Assembly: GCA_019308985.1 (NCBI GenBank)
Contig: JAFDHB010000209.1
Span: 1 to 5,632, forward strand
Source: Deltaproteobacteria bacterium
GTDB taxonomy: Bacteria > Desulfobacterota > DSM-4660 > Desulfatiglandales > HGW-15
DNA length: 5,632 bases
Direction of reading: 5' to 3'
The notes under the pieces are model-generated. The model saw only the letters and a program-made list of their open reading frames with translations. It did no database searches and had not been told where the DNA came from. Of the stretch, positions 1 to 5,632 are shown one piece after another. The position numbers were made by a program, and so were the translations under genes. Each line of letters begins with the position of its first letter. Positions within the stretch are counted from its first letter, which is position 1.

Positions 1-206
1 TGAACCTGGTGTTGATACCTTTAATGGGCCTCTTAGGCGCAGCTCTGGCAACGGTGATTTCACAGTGTGCCACGGTAGTTGTATTCCCTCTGTTTTTTGA
101 GAAAACGAGGAGGAGCAGCCTTGCCATCCTGGCCTCATTTGATCTTGTCAGGGTTATCGGCAAGCTCGCGAGCAGGGGCTTATATGCAGGTCGAATCGAT
201 GGATAA
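1..206 (+). CDS. C-terminal end of a Wzx-like polysaccharide flippase (5' truncated by window edge)
   Basis: The reading frame is open from the window edge (first full codon at position 3) to TAA at 204-206, giving about 67 visible residues. They begin N-L-V-L-I-P and continue G-L-L-G-A-A-L-A-T-V-I-S, followed by a hydrophobic stretch (TVVVFPLFF) and a basic tail of about 35 residues (EKTRRSS onward). The pattern of an asparagine, a proline-containing helix end, then G-x-x-G-A-A-x-A-T is typical of the last transmembrane helices of MATE/MOP-superfamily polysaccharide exporters (Wzx, RfbX, MurJ-like), which flip undecaprenyl-linked repeat units across the inner membrane. The adjacent glycosyltransferases support this role. 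Only the C-terminus is visible, so the family call rests on one motif plus context. A different multi-pass membrane protein cannot be excluded. The stop codon overlaps the start region of the next gene. Confidence 0.72.
   Translation, partial: NLVLIPLMGLLGAALATVISQCATVVVFPLFFEKTRRSSLAILASFDLVRVIGKLASRGLYAGRIDG
174..178 (+). promoter_or_regulatory. Ribosome binding site favouring the start at 184
   Basis: AGGGG lies 5 nt before the ATG at 184, inside the end of the flippase gene. The competing in-frame ATG at 199 (ATGGATAA, overlapping the flippase stop) has only AGG at 188-190, and the ATG at 211 has no recognisable Shine-Dalgarno sequence. The site therefore favours 184 as the methyltransferase start, although 199 remains possible. 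Confidence 0.45.
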
Positions 207-1035
207 CCTAATGAAGAGGTGCGTGACCCTGCCGAGACGGATCGCTTCCTACTTTCTGAGGAGGCAGATGCTGGCGCGCCTGCTCATCACCCTGTTGAGA
301 TTGAGGTTCAGAAAAGGTCAGATTCCCCTTCATCAGGTTGCACGACTCAGAACAATGTTCAGGGGTTCGAATGTCTTTGAACCGCACCCCTCCGTTTATG
401 TGGGCTCAGGGCTTCTGTTGAACAATCGGGCCTTATCACGGCGTTTGGCCTACATGGAGACGGGTATGTGGACCCTCGGTGTGGACACCCTGAACTATCT
501 GGAAAGACTGATCCAGGCCCTCAGACCAGAGGCGGTTCTTGAATTTGGAAGCGGGCTGAGCACCCTTTGCCTGTGCCAGTACATGTTTGACCTGCACGGC
601 GATACCGGAAGCCCCCGGGTCTTTTCCATAGATCAGGAGAGTCGATATTTGACCGGATCGAGGGTGAGGCTGGCCGAGTGTGGATTTGAAAATCTTGCCA
701 GGCTTGCGCACAGACCACTGATTCCACAGTGCATTGAAGGCGTTGAAACGGAATGCTACGATCTTCCCCATGATTTCCTCAGCGGTTTTCTTGGAGGTTC
801 CATGCCCGGCCTCCTGCTTGTTGACGGTCCTGCCGGAGAGGACGGGGTTCGGTTCGGTACCTTGCCCCTGGTAAAGGATTTTGTGCCAACGGGCGCGCGG
901 TTTGTCCTTGATGACGCCCTGCGAGACAGCGAGCTTAAGACATCCCTAATGTGGGATAGGCTGCCATACCTGAGGGTCTTCGGGATAAAGCCCGTCTCAA
1001 AGGGTCTGCTGCTGGGAGAGGTGTTTCATAAATGA
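184..1035 (+). CDS. Class I SAM-dependent methyltransferase-like protein
   Basis: From ATG 184 the protein has 283 residues. The N-terminal 60 or so residues are basic and rich in Arg/Leu, possibly for membrane association. The core looks like a Rossmann-type methyltransferase. Residues 118-124 (VLEFGSG) match the glycine-rich SAM-binding motif I. VFSIDQE with Asp150/Glu152 fits the acidic end of strand beta2 that holds the SAM ribose. LLLVDGPAG with Asp214 resembles the motif of Methyltransf_24-like proteins, and FVLDDA (Asp243-Asp244) resembles the late-strand acidic motif of the same group. It may O-methylate a sugar or a lipid-linked intermediate; this is inferred from fold and neighbours only. 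The gene overlaps the flippase by 23 nt and shares ATGA with the next gene, so it is part of the operon. An upstream in-frame GTG at 79 would embed 105 nt in the flippase gene and is unlikely to be the start. The acceptor is unknown and a non-catalytic homologue is possible. Confidence 0.72.
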   Translation: MQVESMDNLMKRCVTLPRRIASYFLRRQMLARLLITLLRLRFRKGQIPLHQVARLRTMFRGSNVFEPHPSVYVGSGLLLNNRALSRRLAYMETGMWTLGVDTLNYLERLIQALRPEAVLEFGSGLSTLCLCQYMFDLHGDTGSPRVFSIDQESRYLTGSRVRLAECGFENLARLAHRPLIPQCIEGVETECYDLPHDFLSGFLGGSMPGLLLVDGPAGEDGVRFGTLPLVKDFVPTGARFVLDDALRDSELKTSLMWDRLPYLRVFGIKPVSKGLLLGEVFHK

Positions 1036-2213
1036 AGGTCTTAATCTTGAATACAGATTATCCGGACTTTCTGGATTATCTCTACGGCAAACATCCCGGG
1101 CTTGACAGGGAGCGGTATTCCCGACAGCTCCAGGTGCGGGATGAAAGCCTTTTTGGAGTGGCCTCCTTCTACGCACGCCATCTCAGAGAGCTGGGACATG
1201 AGGCAACGGTGATCCATGCCAACAACGGACCGATGCAGGCCGCGTGGGCAAGGGAGCATGGAAAATCACCCGTTGAGTCAGGCGCAATACGGAAAAACGC
1301 CCTGCACCTGATCCAGAAGATCAGGGGAAGGATCGCAGGCACGGTTGTAAATAAGATCCGCCGGATCTACTCCCCCCTCCTATACCGGCTGGAGAAGCGT
1401 AACTCTGGTCTGTACAGTATCCTCGCCACACAGATAGACTTTTACAAGCCTGATCTTGTGCTGAACCTCTCGATGGACGGCCTGTCCAGCAGGTTTTTTC
1501 AGGAGGCACGGGCACAGATACGGCTCTTGGTGGGACAGCACGCCGCTCCCATACCGGCTGGAGAGAACTACACCTGCTACGACCTGGTACTGTCTTCTTT
1601 GCCGAATCAGGTGGAGTTCTTCCGGGACTCTGGCCTTAAATCCCGGTTGTTCCGCCTCGCATTTGAACCGTCAGTCCTTGAGCAACTCTCCTTTGAAGGG
1701 AAGGGTGAGTATGTTTCATTCGTTGGGAGTCTGTCCAGCCATCACGGCGATCGTATCCAGCTCCTTGAGAAGATAGGCAAACATATGAAACTGAAGATCT
1801 GGACCGGCGCCAAGACCACGAAAAGGAGCTCAACGCTTGCCCCCCTGATTCAAGGGGAGGCCTGGGGCAGGGAGATGTTTCAAGTTCTTGCCCGGAGCCG
1901 AATGGTCTTGAATCACCATATAGGAATCTCGGGAAGGTACGCAAACAACATGAGACTCTACGAGGCAACGGGAGTCGGTACCCTGCTGGTTACCGACTGG
2001 AAAGAAAATCTGGGCAGCATGTTCGAGACGGGAAAGGAAGTTGTGGCCTACAGGTCTCCCCGGGAGTGCATAGAACTGATGGCTTACTATTTTGAACACC
2101 CCGCTGAGGCAGAAGCCATTGCAAAGGCCGGCCAGCGGCGTACCCTGCGCGAGCATACCTACAGGGAACGGATGGAGGAGATGATCGCAATTTTTTATGA
2201 GGAGATCCTTTAG
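1032..2213 (+). CDS. CgeB/group-1-like glycosyltransferase (GT-B fold)
   Basis: The product has 393 residues. It starts MKVLILNTDYP, a beta-strand opening typical of GT-B glycosyltransferases, followed by a helix (ASFYARHLRELGHEATVIHAN) usual for the N-terminal Rossmann domain. KPDLVLNLSMDG and LLVGQHAAPIP resemble segments of CgeB-like proteins. A second domain begins near residue 228 with YVSFVGSLSSHHGDR (FVGS at 230-233). It contains NHHIGISGRYANNMRLYEATGVG (about 294-316) and LLVTDW (318-323), then a C-terminal helix pair with HPAEAEAIAKAG and a terminal RxRM-type helix. This second half matches the Glyco_trans_1_2 (CgeB/DUF3880-type) pattern, where R-x-x-E/Y-x-x-A-x-G-x-x-x-L-V-T-D lines the donor site. 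It probably transfers a nucleotide-activated sugar on the cytoplasmic face; donor and acceptor are unknown. GGGAGAGG at 1014-1021 lies 10 nt before the start, and the ATG shares ATGA with the preceding stop, implying translational coupling. Confidence 0.8.
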   Translation: MKVLILNTDYPDFLDYLYGKHPGLDRERYSRQLQVRDESLFGVASFYARHLRELGHEATVIHANNGPMQAAWAREHGKSPVESGAIRKNALHLIQKIRGRIAGTVVNKIRRIYSPLLYRLEKRNSGLYSILATQIDFYKPDLVLNLSMDGLSSRFFQEARAQIRLLVGQHAAPIPAGENYTCYDLVLSSLPNQVEFFRDSGLKSRLFRLAFEPSVLEQLSFEGKGEYVSFVGSLSSHHGDRIQLLEKIGKHMKLKIWTGAKTTKRSSTLAPLIQGEAWGREMFQVLARSRMVLNHHIGISGRYANNMRLYEATGVGTLLVTDWKENLGSMFETGKEVVAYRSPRECIELMAYYFEHPAEAEAIAKAGQRRTLREHTYRERMEEMIAIFYEEIL

Positions 2214-2215
2214 CC

Positions 2216-3043
2216 ATGCCCGGATTTTTGAGACCCGTCCTGAGCAGTACTGCCAGGCACTGCCTCAGGCTTATAAGAGAGCCAGACTTTCGAACCCTGT
2301 GCCGGCTGGCTTTCAGACTCAGGCATCAGCCTCGCTATGAGTCGTTCAATATCGGGCTTCATGGCTGGAACCTGTCCGTTCCTGACAAGACCTCCTTCAT
2401 CTTTTCATACGAGGAGATCTTCGTTGACCGTATTTATGAATTTCCCGGCGGGAAAATGCCTAAGATACTGGATCTGGGCGCCAATATGGGGCTGAGTGTA
2501 CTCTTTTTCAAGCGTCTGTTTCCCGATGCCACGATTACGGCTGTTGAGGCTGATCCCAAAATATTTGAACATCTGGTTCAGAATGTACATGGAAACGGTT
2601 TTGATGATGTGATCCTCATGAACCGTGCCGCCTGGATAAAGGAGACCATGCTGAAGTTCGAGGCGGAGGGGGCTGATGCGGGCCACATCTGCGAGGAGGG
2701 GGCAGACGGGGTGATTGAAACAAGGGCCATAGATGTGGCTGAACTGTTGGAAAGGGAATCGTACGACTTTGTAAAGATGGATATCGAAGGCGCTGAAAAG
2801 GCGGTGATCCCACACTGTAAGGGTGCGCTGAATAGGGTATCGTACATCTTTGTAGAGTATCATTCAGAAGTGGCCACGCCCCAGGGCCTGGGAGAGGTGA
2901 TGAAGGTGCTCTCGGACTCAGGGTTTCGGCTGCATATTCACGCTTTACGCACCAGCAGGAATCCGTTTATGCAGAGGCTGAAATGGGGCCGTTTTGATAT
3001 GCAGCTGAATATCTTCGGCTGGAAAAGAGATACTGGAAGATGA
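2216..3043 (+). CDS. FkbM family methyltransferase
   Basis: The product has 275 residues. It carries the diagnostic FkbM-family set in order: ILDLGANMGLS at 84-94 (SAM motif I), VEADP at 110-114 (acidic ribose-binding Glu111), DFVKMDIEGAE at 184-194 with Asp189 and Glu191, and IFVEYH with Glu214 and His216. FkbM itself O-methylates a macrolide hydroxyl. Homologues in polysaccharide loci are generally presumed to O-methylate sugars of the glycan, and that is the inference here. The roughly 80 residues before motif I contain FIFSYEEIFVDRIYEF, a segment common just before the methyltransferase core in this family. The gene begins 2 nt after the preceding stop, with GAGGAG at 2199-2204 placed 11 nt before the ATG. 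Its TGA overlaps the next gene's start in ATGA. The length is normal and I see no missing motif. Confidence 0.92.
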   Translation: MPGFLRPVLSSTARHCLRLIREPDFRTLCRLAFRLRHQPRYESFNIGLHGWNLSVPDKTSFIFSYEEIFVDRIYEFPGGKMPKILDLGANMGLSVLFFKRLFPDATITAVEADPKIFEHLVQNVHGNGFDDVILMNRAAWIKETMLKFEAEGADAGHICEEGADGVIETRAIDVAELLERESYDFVKMDIEGAEKAVIPHCKGALNRVSYIFVEYHSEVATPQGLGEVMKVLSDSGFRLHIHALRTSRNPFMQRLKWGRFDMQLNIFGWKRDTGR

Positions 3044-4299
3044 TCAGGCCCTTGATGATCAACTTCGCCGATAACCAGGGCGGGGCGGCCAAGGCCTGTC
3101 TGCGTCTCTACAGGGCCCTCCGACAGAGAGGAGTTGGCGTGTCCATGGTCGTGTCCCGCAAGCGTTCATCTCTTGAGGGAGTGTTGGGGCCGGGGAATAT
3201 CTGGGGCAGATTCAGAGCCCTGGCCGGCCCTACCCTGGAGCGGCTTGTTTTTCAGCATCGGCTTATCAATCGAAAGGGGATGTTTTCCGTAAATGCCCTG
3301 CCCGATAACCTTCCCCAGGCCCTTAAGGCGGCGCCGGAACATAATCTGATACATCTCCACTGGATTAACGGGGCTTTTGTCCGCATTGAGACCCTGTCCC
3401 GATTCAGGGGGCCTGTAGTATGGACACTTCACGATCTCTGGCCGTTCAGCGGTGGATGCCATTATCCAGGGGAATGCACGAGGTATACCGGACAGTGCGG
3501 CAGATGTCCGATGTTGGGATCCCGCTTCATGGATGATCTCTCGGCTAAGACCTGGAGGCGAAAATCAAGGGCCTGGCAGGGTTTGAATCTTGTCCTGATA
3601 GCTCCCAGCAGATGGATCGGGAATGAGGCCAGGAAAAGCAGTCTTTTCAAAGAGAAGAGGATAGAGGTCATTCCCAACGGGGTGGACTTGGCCAGGTTCA
3701 GACCACGGGAAAAGGAGGCGTTGAGAAAGAATCTGAACCTATCGGGCCGCAAGAAGTTGATACTCACAACCCACGCCGATGATGACCGGGGCGACCGCAA
3801 GGGGATAGGTATCTTGGCCGAGGCCTTGCGTAAGCTCAAGAATTCCGGTTATGGAACGGACGTGGAACTTGTTGTGGTCGGCACAGGAAGTTTGGACAGC
3901 CCTCAGCGGTTCGGAGTAAAGACCGTTTGTGCCGGGAGGATCCACGGAGAGAGCAGTATGGCGGAGTACTATGCGGCCGTGGATCTGTTCGTGGCTCCGT
4001 CCCGGGAGGATAATCTCCCTAATACCGTGCTGGAGGCCATGGCCTGCGGTACACCCTGTGTGGCCTTCAATGTGGGGGGGCTGCCCGATATGGTTGAGCA
4101 CGAGAAAAACGGCTACCTTGCAAGACCCTTTGATCCCGGGGATCTGGCCAAGGGGATCGCCTCGATTTTTGCCGATGAAAAATTCAGAGGGATGCTTTCG
4201 ATATATGCCCGCAGAAAAGCTGAGATGGAATTCGGGATCGAGACATGTGCCGACAGGCATATCTCTCTTTATGAGGACCTCGTTGATGGGGTTGGGTGA
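3040..4299 (+). CDS. WcaC-like GT4 family glycosyltransferase
   Basis: The product has 419 residues with a GT-B fold. The N-terminus carries the WcaC-like signature of Asn-Phe followed by GGAAKACLRLYRALRQRG (Gly14-Gly15). Residues 128-139 read WTLHDLWPFSGG and run into four cysteines spaced C140-x5-C146-x6-C153-x2-C156, a recurring element of this subfamily. APSRW and VIPNGVD (210-216) mark the interdomain region. DRGDRKGIG (249-257) supplies the Arg/Lys that usually contacts nucleotide-sugar phosphates. PSREDNLPNTVLEAMACGTP (320-339) is the GT4 donor-site motif, with Asp324 where the first Glu of E-x7-E usually sits and Glu332 as the second. It should be a retaining transferase extending the repeat unit on the cytoplasmic membrane face; sugar identity is unknown. 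The start overlaps the upstream stop in ATGA with no strong Shine-Dalgarno, suggesting reinitiation. Met6 (3055) is an alternative start. It is the last gene of the plus-strand operon seen here. Confidence 0.93.
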   Translation: MIRPLMINFADNQGGAAKACLRLYRALRQRGVGVSMVVSRKRSSLEGVLGPGNIWGRFRALAGPTLERLVFQHRLINRKGMFSVNALPDNLPQALKAAPEHNLIHLHWINGAFVRIETLSRFRGPVVWTLHDLWPFSGGCHYPGECTRYTGQCGRCPMLGSRFMDDLSAKTWRRKSRAWQGLNLVLIAPSRWIGNEARKSSLFKEKRIEVIPNGVDLARFRPREKEALRKNLNLSGRKKLILTTHADDDRGDRKGIGILAEALRKLKNSGYGTDVELVVVGTGSLDSPQRFGVKTVCAGRIHGESSMAEYYAAVDLFVAPSREDNLPNTVLEAMACGTPCVAFNVGGLPDMVEHEKNGYLARPFDPGDLAKGIASIFADEKFRGMLSIYARRKAEMEFGIETCADRHISLYEDLVDGVG

Positions 4300-4339
4300 T
4301 GGCCGGAGAACCTCTGAATGCTGCCGCGTCATGGGCTTG

Positions 4340-5068
4340 TCATAGGTTTAAGGCAAGTCGAACCAGGTATGCCAGGTAGGGAAGAACCCCAATGGGGCAG
4401 TGCCGCCGTCCAATTTGCAGGGTCTCCAGCCTCGCCTTCTTTCTGTTGCCGAGGGCAAGGCCGCCAGCCTGCATGTTTGTAAGCGGTATCTTACAGGTCA
4501 GGAAGGAGATGCCGGAACGGTAACATCTGTAAATAAAATCGTAGTCCGCAGAAATGAGATATCGCTCGTCAAATGCCCCGATCCTTTCATAAACGGGGCG
4601 TCTGACAAAGCAGGCGGGATGCATGATCGGCATAAGAAAGGGGATTAACTTCAGGGGACGCAAACCGATGATCCTGGTTGGGGACATGCTTTGCCGGGGG
4701 AAGAGGCGGATGGCTCCGGCTACTATCTGGGCATGGGGGTTGTTCCCGAAGAGCCCCATCACCCTGTAAATGGTATCCTCCGGATACCAGTCGTCACTGT
4801 TCAGGATGCAGACCAGATCGCTCCTGGCATGTTTCAAACCCATATTCCACGCGTTGGGTATGCCGCGCCCACCTTGACGCAGGAGCACCCAGTCTATCCG
4901 GGGATTTTCTGACATCGAGGATCGAATTATACTCAGAGTACGGTCGGTGGAGCCGCCGTCAACGAATATGTAGCGTGCAGGTGTTGCTCTTTGCTTTAGC
5001 ACGGAATCAATGGATCGCTGGAGAGTCGTTTCAGAGTTAAGGCAGATGGTGATGACATCGTATTCCAT
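4340..5068 (-). CDS. GT2 family glycosyltransferase, WfgS-like (GT-A fold)
   Basis: The product has 242 residues, a normal length for this small GT-A subfamily. It starts MEYDVITICLNSETTLQRSI, matching the usual strand-loop-helix opening (T-V-x-x-N-x-x-x-T-L-x-x-S). YIFVDGGSTDRTL (33-45) is the nucleotide-binding DGGSTD motif. GGRGIPNAWNMGLKHA (66-81) is the family's K/R-G-I-x-x-A-x-N-x-G block. CILNSDDWY (87-95) contains the metal-binding DxD equivalent at Asp92-Asp93. HPACFVRRPVYERIGAFDE is followed by ISADYDF (172-178), which holds the likely catalytic acidic region. No transmembrane anchor is seen, but the C-terminus is hydrophobic and may associate with the membrane. It likely adds one sugar by an inverting mechanism. 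The start is firm because an in-frame stop (plus-strand 5099-5101) lies 30 nt upstream and no other start codon lies between. No clear Shine-Dalgarno precedes it. It is convergent with the GT4 gene across 40 nt and divergent from the AsnB-like gene. Confidence 0.92.
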   Translation of the reverse strand: MEYDVITICLNSETTLQRSIDSVLKQRATPARYIFVDGGSTDRTLSIIRSSMSENPRIDWVLLRQGGRGIPNAWNMGLKHARSDLVCILNSDDWYPEDTIYRVMGLFGNNPHAQIVAGAIRLFPRQSMSPTRIIGLRPLKLIPFLMPIMHPACFVRRPVYERIGAFDERYLISADYDFIYRCYRSGISFLTCKIPLTNMQAGGLALGNRKKARLETLQIGRRHCPIGVLPYLAYLVRLALNL

Positions 5069-5142
5069 TTTCGGAAACCCGAGGGTGGTATGCTGCTCCT
5101 ACCAAGGCCGGTTATTCCGTACTCGAGGGCCTTATCTTGAGG

Positions 5143-5171
5143 ATGCTACACAAGGATGGCAATCCAGTCAA
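5143..5171 (-). promoter_or_regulatory. Predicted sigma70-type promoter for the GT2 gene
   Basis: Read on the minus strand, TTGACT (5171-5166) matches five of six bases of the -35 consensus. It is followed by a 17-nt spacer and TAGCAT (5148-5143), which matches four of six bases of the -10 consensus including the key first, second and last positions. Transcription would start near 5136 and leave a leader of about 68 nt before the ATG at 5068. The orientation and distance fit the GT2 gene. The call is pattern matching by eye, without experimental support, and the leader has no strong Shine-Dalgarno near the start codon. Confidence 0.45.
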
Positions 5172-5191
5172 CAATCTAATCCGGTCTCCAT

Positions 5192-5234
5192 GGTCACGTG
5201 CCGGTGGATCCGGCCGGAGTGGGAAACCGTGACC
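5192..5234. repeat. GC-rich nested inverted repeat
   Basis: GGTCACG (5192-5198) is the exact reverse complement of CGTGACC (5228-5234). Inside it, GCCGG (5200-5204) pairs with CCGGC (5210-5214) around the 5-nt loop TGGAT. The element lies about 120 nt before the AsnB-like start and just upstream of the predicted minus-strand promoter. It could be a structured leader in the plus-strand transcript, a dyad operator, or chance in GC-rich DNA. It is not followed by a T-run and sits between divergent genes, so it does not look like a rho-independent terminator. Confidence 0.3.
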
Positions 5235-5339
5235 TGGAAGGGACAGGACAAGATGGATGTTCACGGTAGAAGAGATGATTGAGGCCCATTTGAAAATGTA
5301 CGTGGGCAGGGATTCTTCGCAGGAAAACAGAGGGTAACC

Positions 5340-5344
5340 GAGAG
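5340..5344 (+). promoter_or_regulatory. Probable ribosome binding site of the AsnB-like gene
   Basis: GAGAG lies 9 nt before the ATG at 5354. It is a weak but normally spaced Shine-Dalgarno sequence. The start itself is fixed by the protein, because this enzyme class needs Met-Cys at its N-terminus. Confidence 0.45.
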
Positions 5345-5353
5345 CGTATCGGG

Positions 5354-5632
5354 ATGTGTGGAATAGCGGGTTTCAGATCGAATAGATGTGTGGGTCGCCT
5401 GTGGGAGTCGCTCCCTGATGCGGCTTCAGTCCTGGCACACCGGGGTCCGGACGACGAGGGGCTCTTCTTTGACCGGGAGGCCGGGGTAGGCTTGGCCCAC
5501 AGGAGGCTGTCCATTATCGACCTGTCTGAGGCGGGACGACAACCCATGGTCACCGACGATGGAACCGTGCGCATTGTCTACAACGGCGAGGTGTATAACT
5601 TCCAGGAGATCAGGAAGACCCTTACAGACCTG
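5354..5632 (+). CDS. AsnB-type asparagine synthase/amidotransferase, N-terminal glutaminase domain (3' truncated by window edge)
   Basis: The first 93 codons are visible and the frame is open at the edge. The start MCGIAGF puts the catalytic cysteine at position 2, where it becomes the N-terminal nucleophile after Met removal, as in class II (Ntn) glutamine amidotransferases. LAHRGPDDEG (27-36), GLAHRRLSIIDLS (46-58, Arg50 being the likely glutamine-binding Arg) and YNGEVYN (76-82, Asn77-Gly78 being the likely oxyanion hole) are the hallmark AsnB motifs in the right order. The domain releases ammonia from glutamine. The missing C-terminal domain would adenylate a carboxylate and amidate it. 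Full-length relatives have about 550-650 residues. In polysaccharide and exosortase-associated clusters such proteins are commonly annotated asparagine synthase but may amidate a sugar acid rather than aspartate. That is an inference from neighbours and cannot be tested without the C-terminal half. Confidence 0.93.
   Translation, partial: MCGIAGFRSNRCVGRLWESLPDAASVLAHRGPDDEGLFFDREAGVGLAHRRLSIIDLSEAGRQPMVTDDGTVRIVYNGEVYNFQEIRKTLTDL

Larger units (their letters stand above)
5069..5353. other. Divergent intergenic region between the GT2 and AsnB-like genes
   Basis: These 285 nt separate two genes that point away from each other, so promoters for both strands are expected here. I found a good minus-strand sigma70-like promoter and a GC-rich inverted-repeat element (listed separately). 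I did not find a convincing -35/-10 pair for the plus strand: TTGAGG at 5279-5284 and TTGAAA at 5290-5295 lack an acceptable -10 at 16-18 nt. A 90-codon plus-strand frame crosses the region (5010-5282) but overlaps the start of the GT2 gene and shows no protein-like features. No tRNA or riboswitch was recognised. Confidence 0.6.

Noticed and set aside
79..183. Extended N-terminus for the first methyltransferase from a GTG at 79
   Set aside because: It would overlap the flippase coding region by more than 120 nt, the added residues look like out-of-frame translation, and a better Shine-Dalgarno (AGGGG) precedes the ATG at 184.
3739..4332. 197-codon open frame on the minus strand opposite the GT4 gene
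   Set aside because: The plus strand there encodes well-conserved GT4 motifs, and the antisense product shows no recognisable domain. Long antisense frames are common in GC-rich coding DNA.
3929..4345. 138-codon plus-strand frame overlapping the end of the GT4 gene
   Set aside because: It is an alternative-frame reading of the GT4 C-terminal domain, rich in Trp and Pro with no domain features.
5195..5217. Short perfect palindromes CACGTG (5195-5200), GGATCC (5206-5211) and CCGGCCGG (5210-5217)
   Set aside because: Six- to eight-base palindromes are expected by chance in GC-rich DNA. They are not treated as separate sites; only the nested inverted repeat is reported.
5010..5282. 90-codon plus-strand frame spanning the GT2 start and the intergenic region
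   Set aside because: It overlaps the conserved GT2 N-terminus on the opposite strand, has no good ribosome binding site and gives a low-complexity, Trp/Arg-rich product with no motif.
5194..5574. 126-codon minus-strand frame opposite the AsnB-like gene
   Set aside because: The plus strand encodes the intact AsnB glutaminase motifs; the antisense product is Ser/Pro/Arg-rich and looks like a shadow frame.

Overview
The window is part of a surface-polysaccharide (O-antigen, capsule or exopolysaccharide) biosynthesis cluster from a Gram-negative-type bacterium. By eye the GC content is in the mid-50s percent. Arg codons AGG/AGA and Ile codon ATA are common next to GC-rich codons, which would fit a Desulfobacterota (deltaproteobacterial) or Nitrospirota-like genome. 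That placement is a guess from composition and gene content; no phylogenetic marker is present.

Layout: positions 1-4299 are a tightly packed plus-strand run. It begins with the 3' end of a Wzx-type flippase (to 206). A class I methyltransferase-like protein follows (184-1035), then a CgeB/group-1-like glycosyltransferase (1032-2213), an FkbM-family methyltransferase (2216-3043) and a WcaC-like GT4 glycosyltransferase (3040-4299). Neighbouring genes overlap by 23 nt, overlap by 4 nt (ATGA), are 2 nt apart, and overlap by 4 nt (ATGA), so this is almost certainly one translationally coupled operon that starts upstream of the window.

After a 40-nt convergent gap lies a minus-strand GT2 glycosyltransferase of the WfgS-like type (4340-5068). 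A 285-nt divergent intergenic region (5069-5353) follows. It holds a good sigma70-like promoter reading towards the GT2 gene and a GC-rich inverted-repeat element. The window ends inside the N-terminal glutaminase domain of an AsnB-type asparagine synthase/amidotransferase (5354 to the edge).

Working together: the three glycosyltransferases would build an oligosaccharide repeat unit on a lipid carrier. The two methyltransferase-like proteins may O-methylate sugars, and the AsnB-like protein may amidate a uronic acid or similar acceptor, as such proteins are thought to do in several O-antigen and exopolysaccharide loci. The flippase would export the lipid-linked unit. Sugar specificities cannot be read from the sequence. 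I see no mobile element, CRISPR array, tRNA/rRNA or clearly novel system. The most notable points are the methyltransferase/glycosyltransferase alternation, the poorly assigned first methyltransferase, the Cys cluster in the GT4, and the divergent regulatory region.
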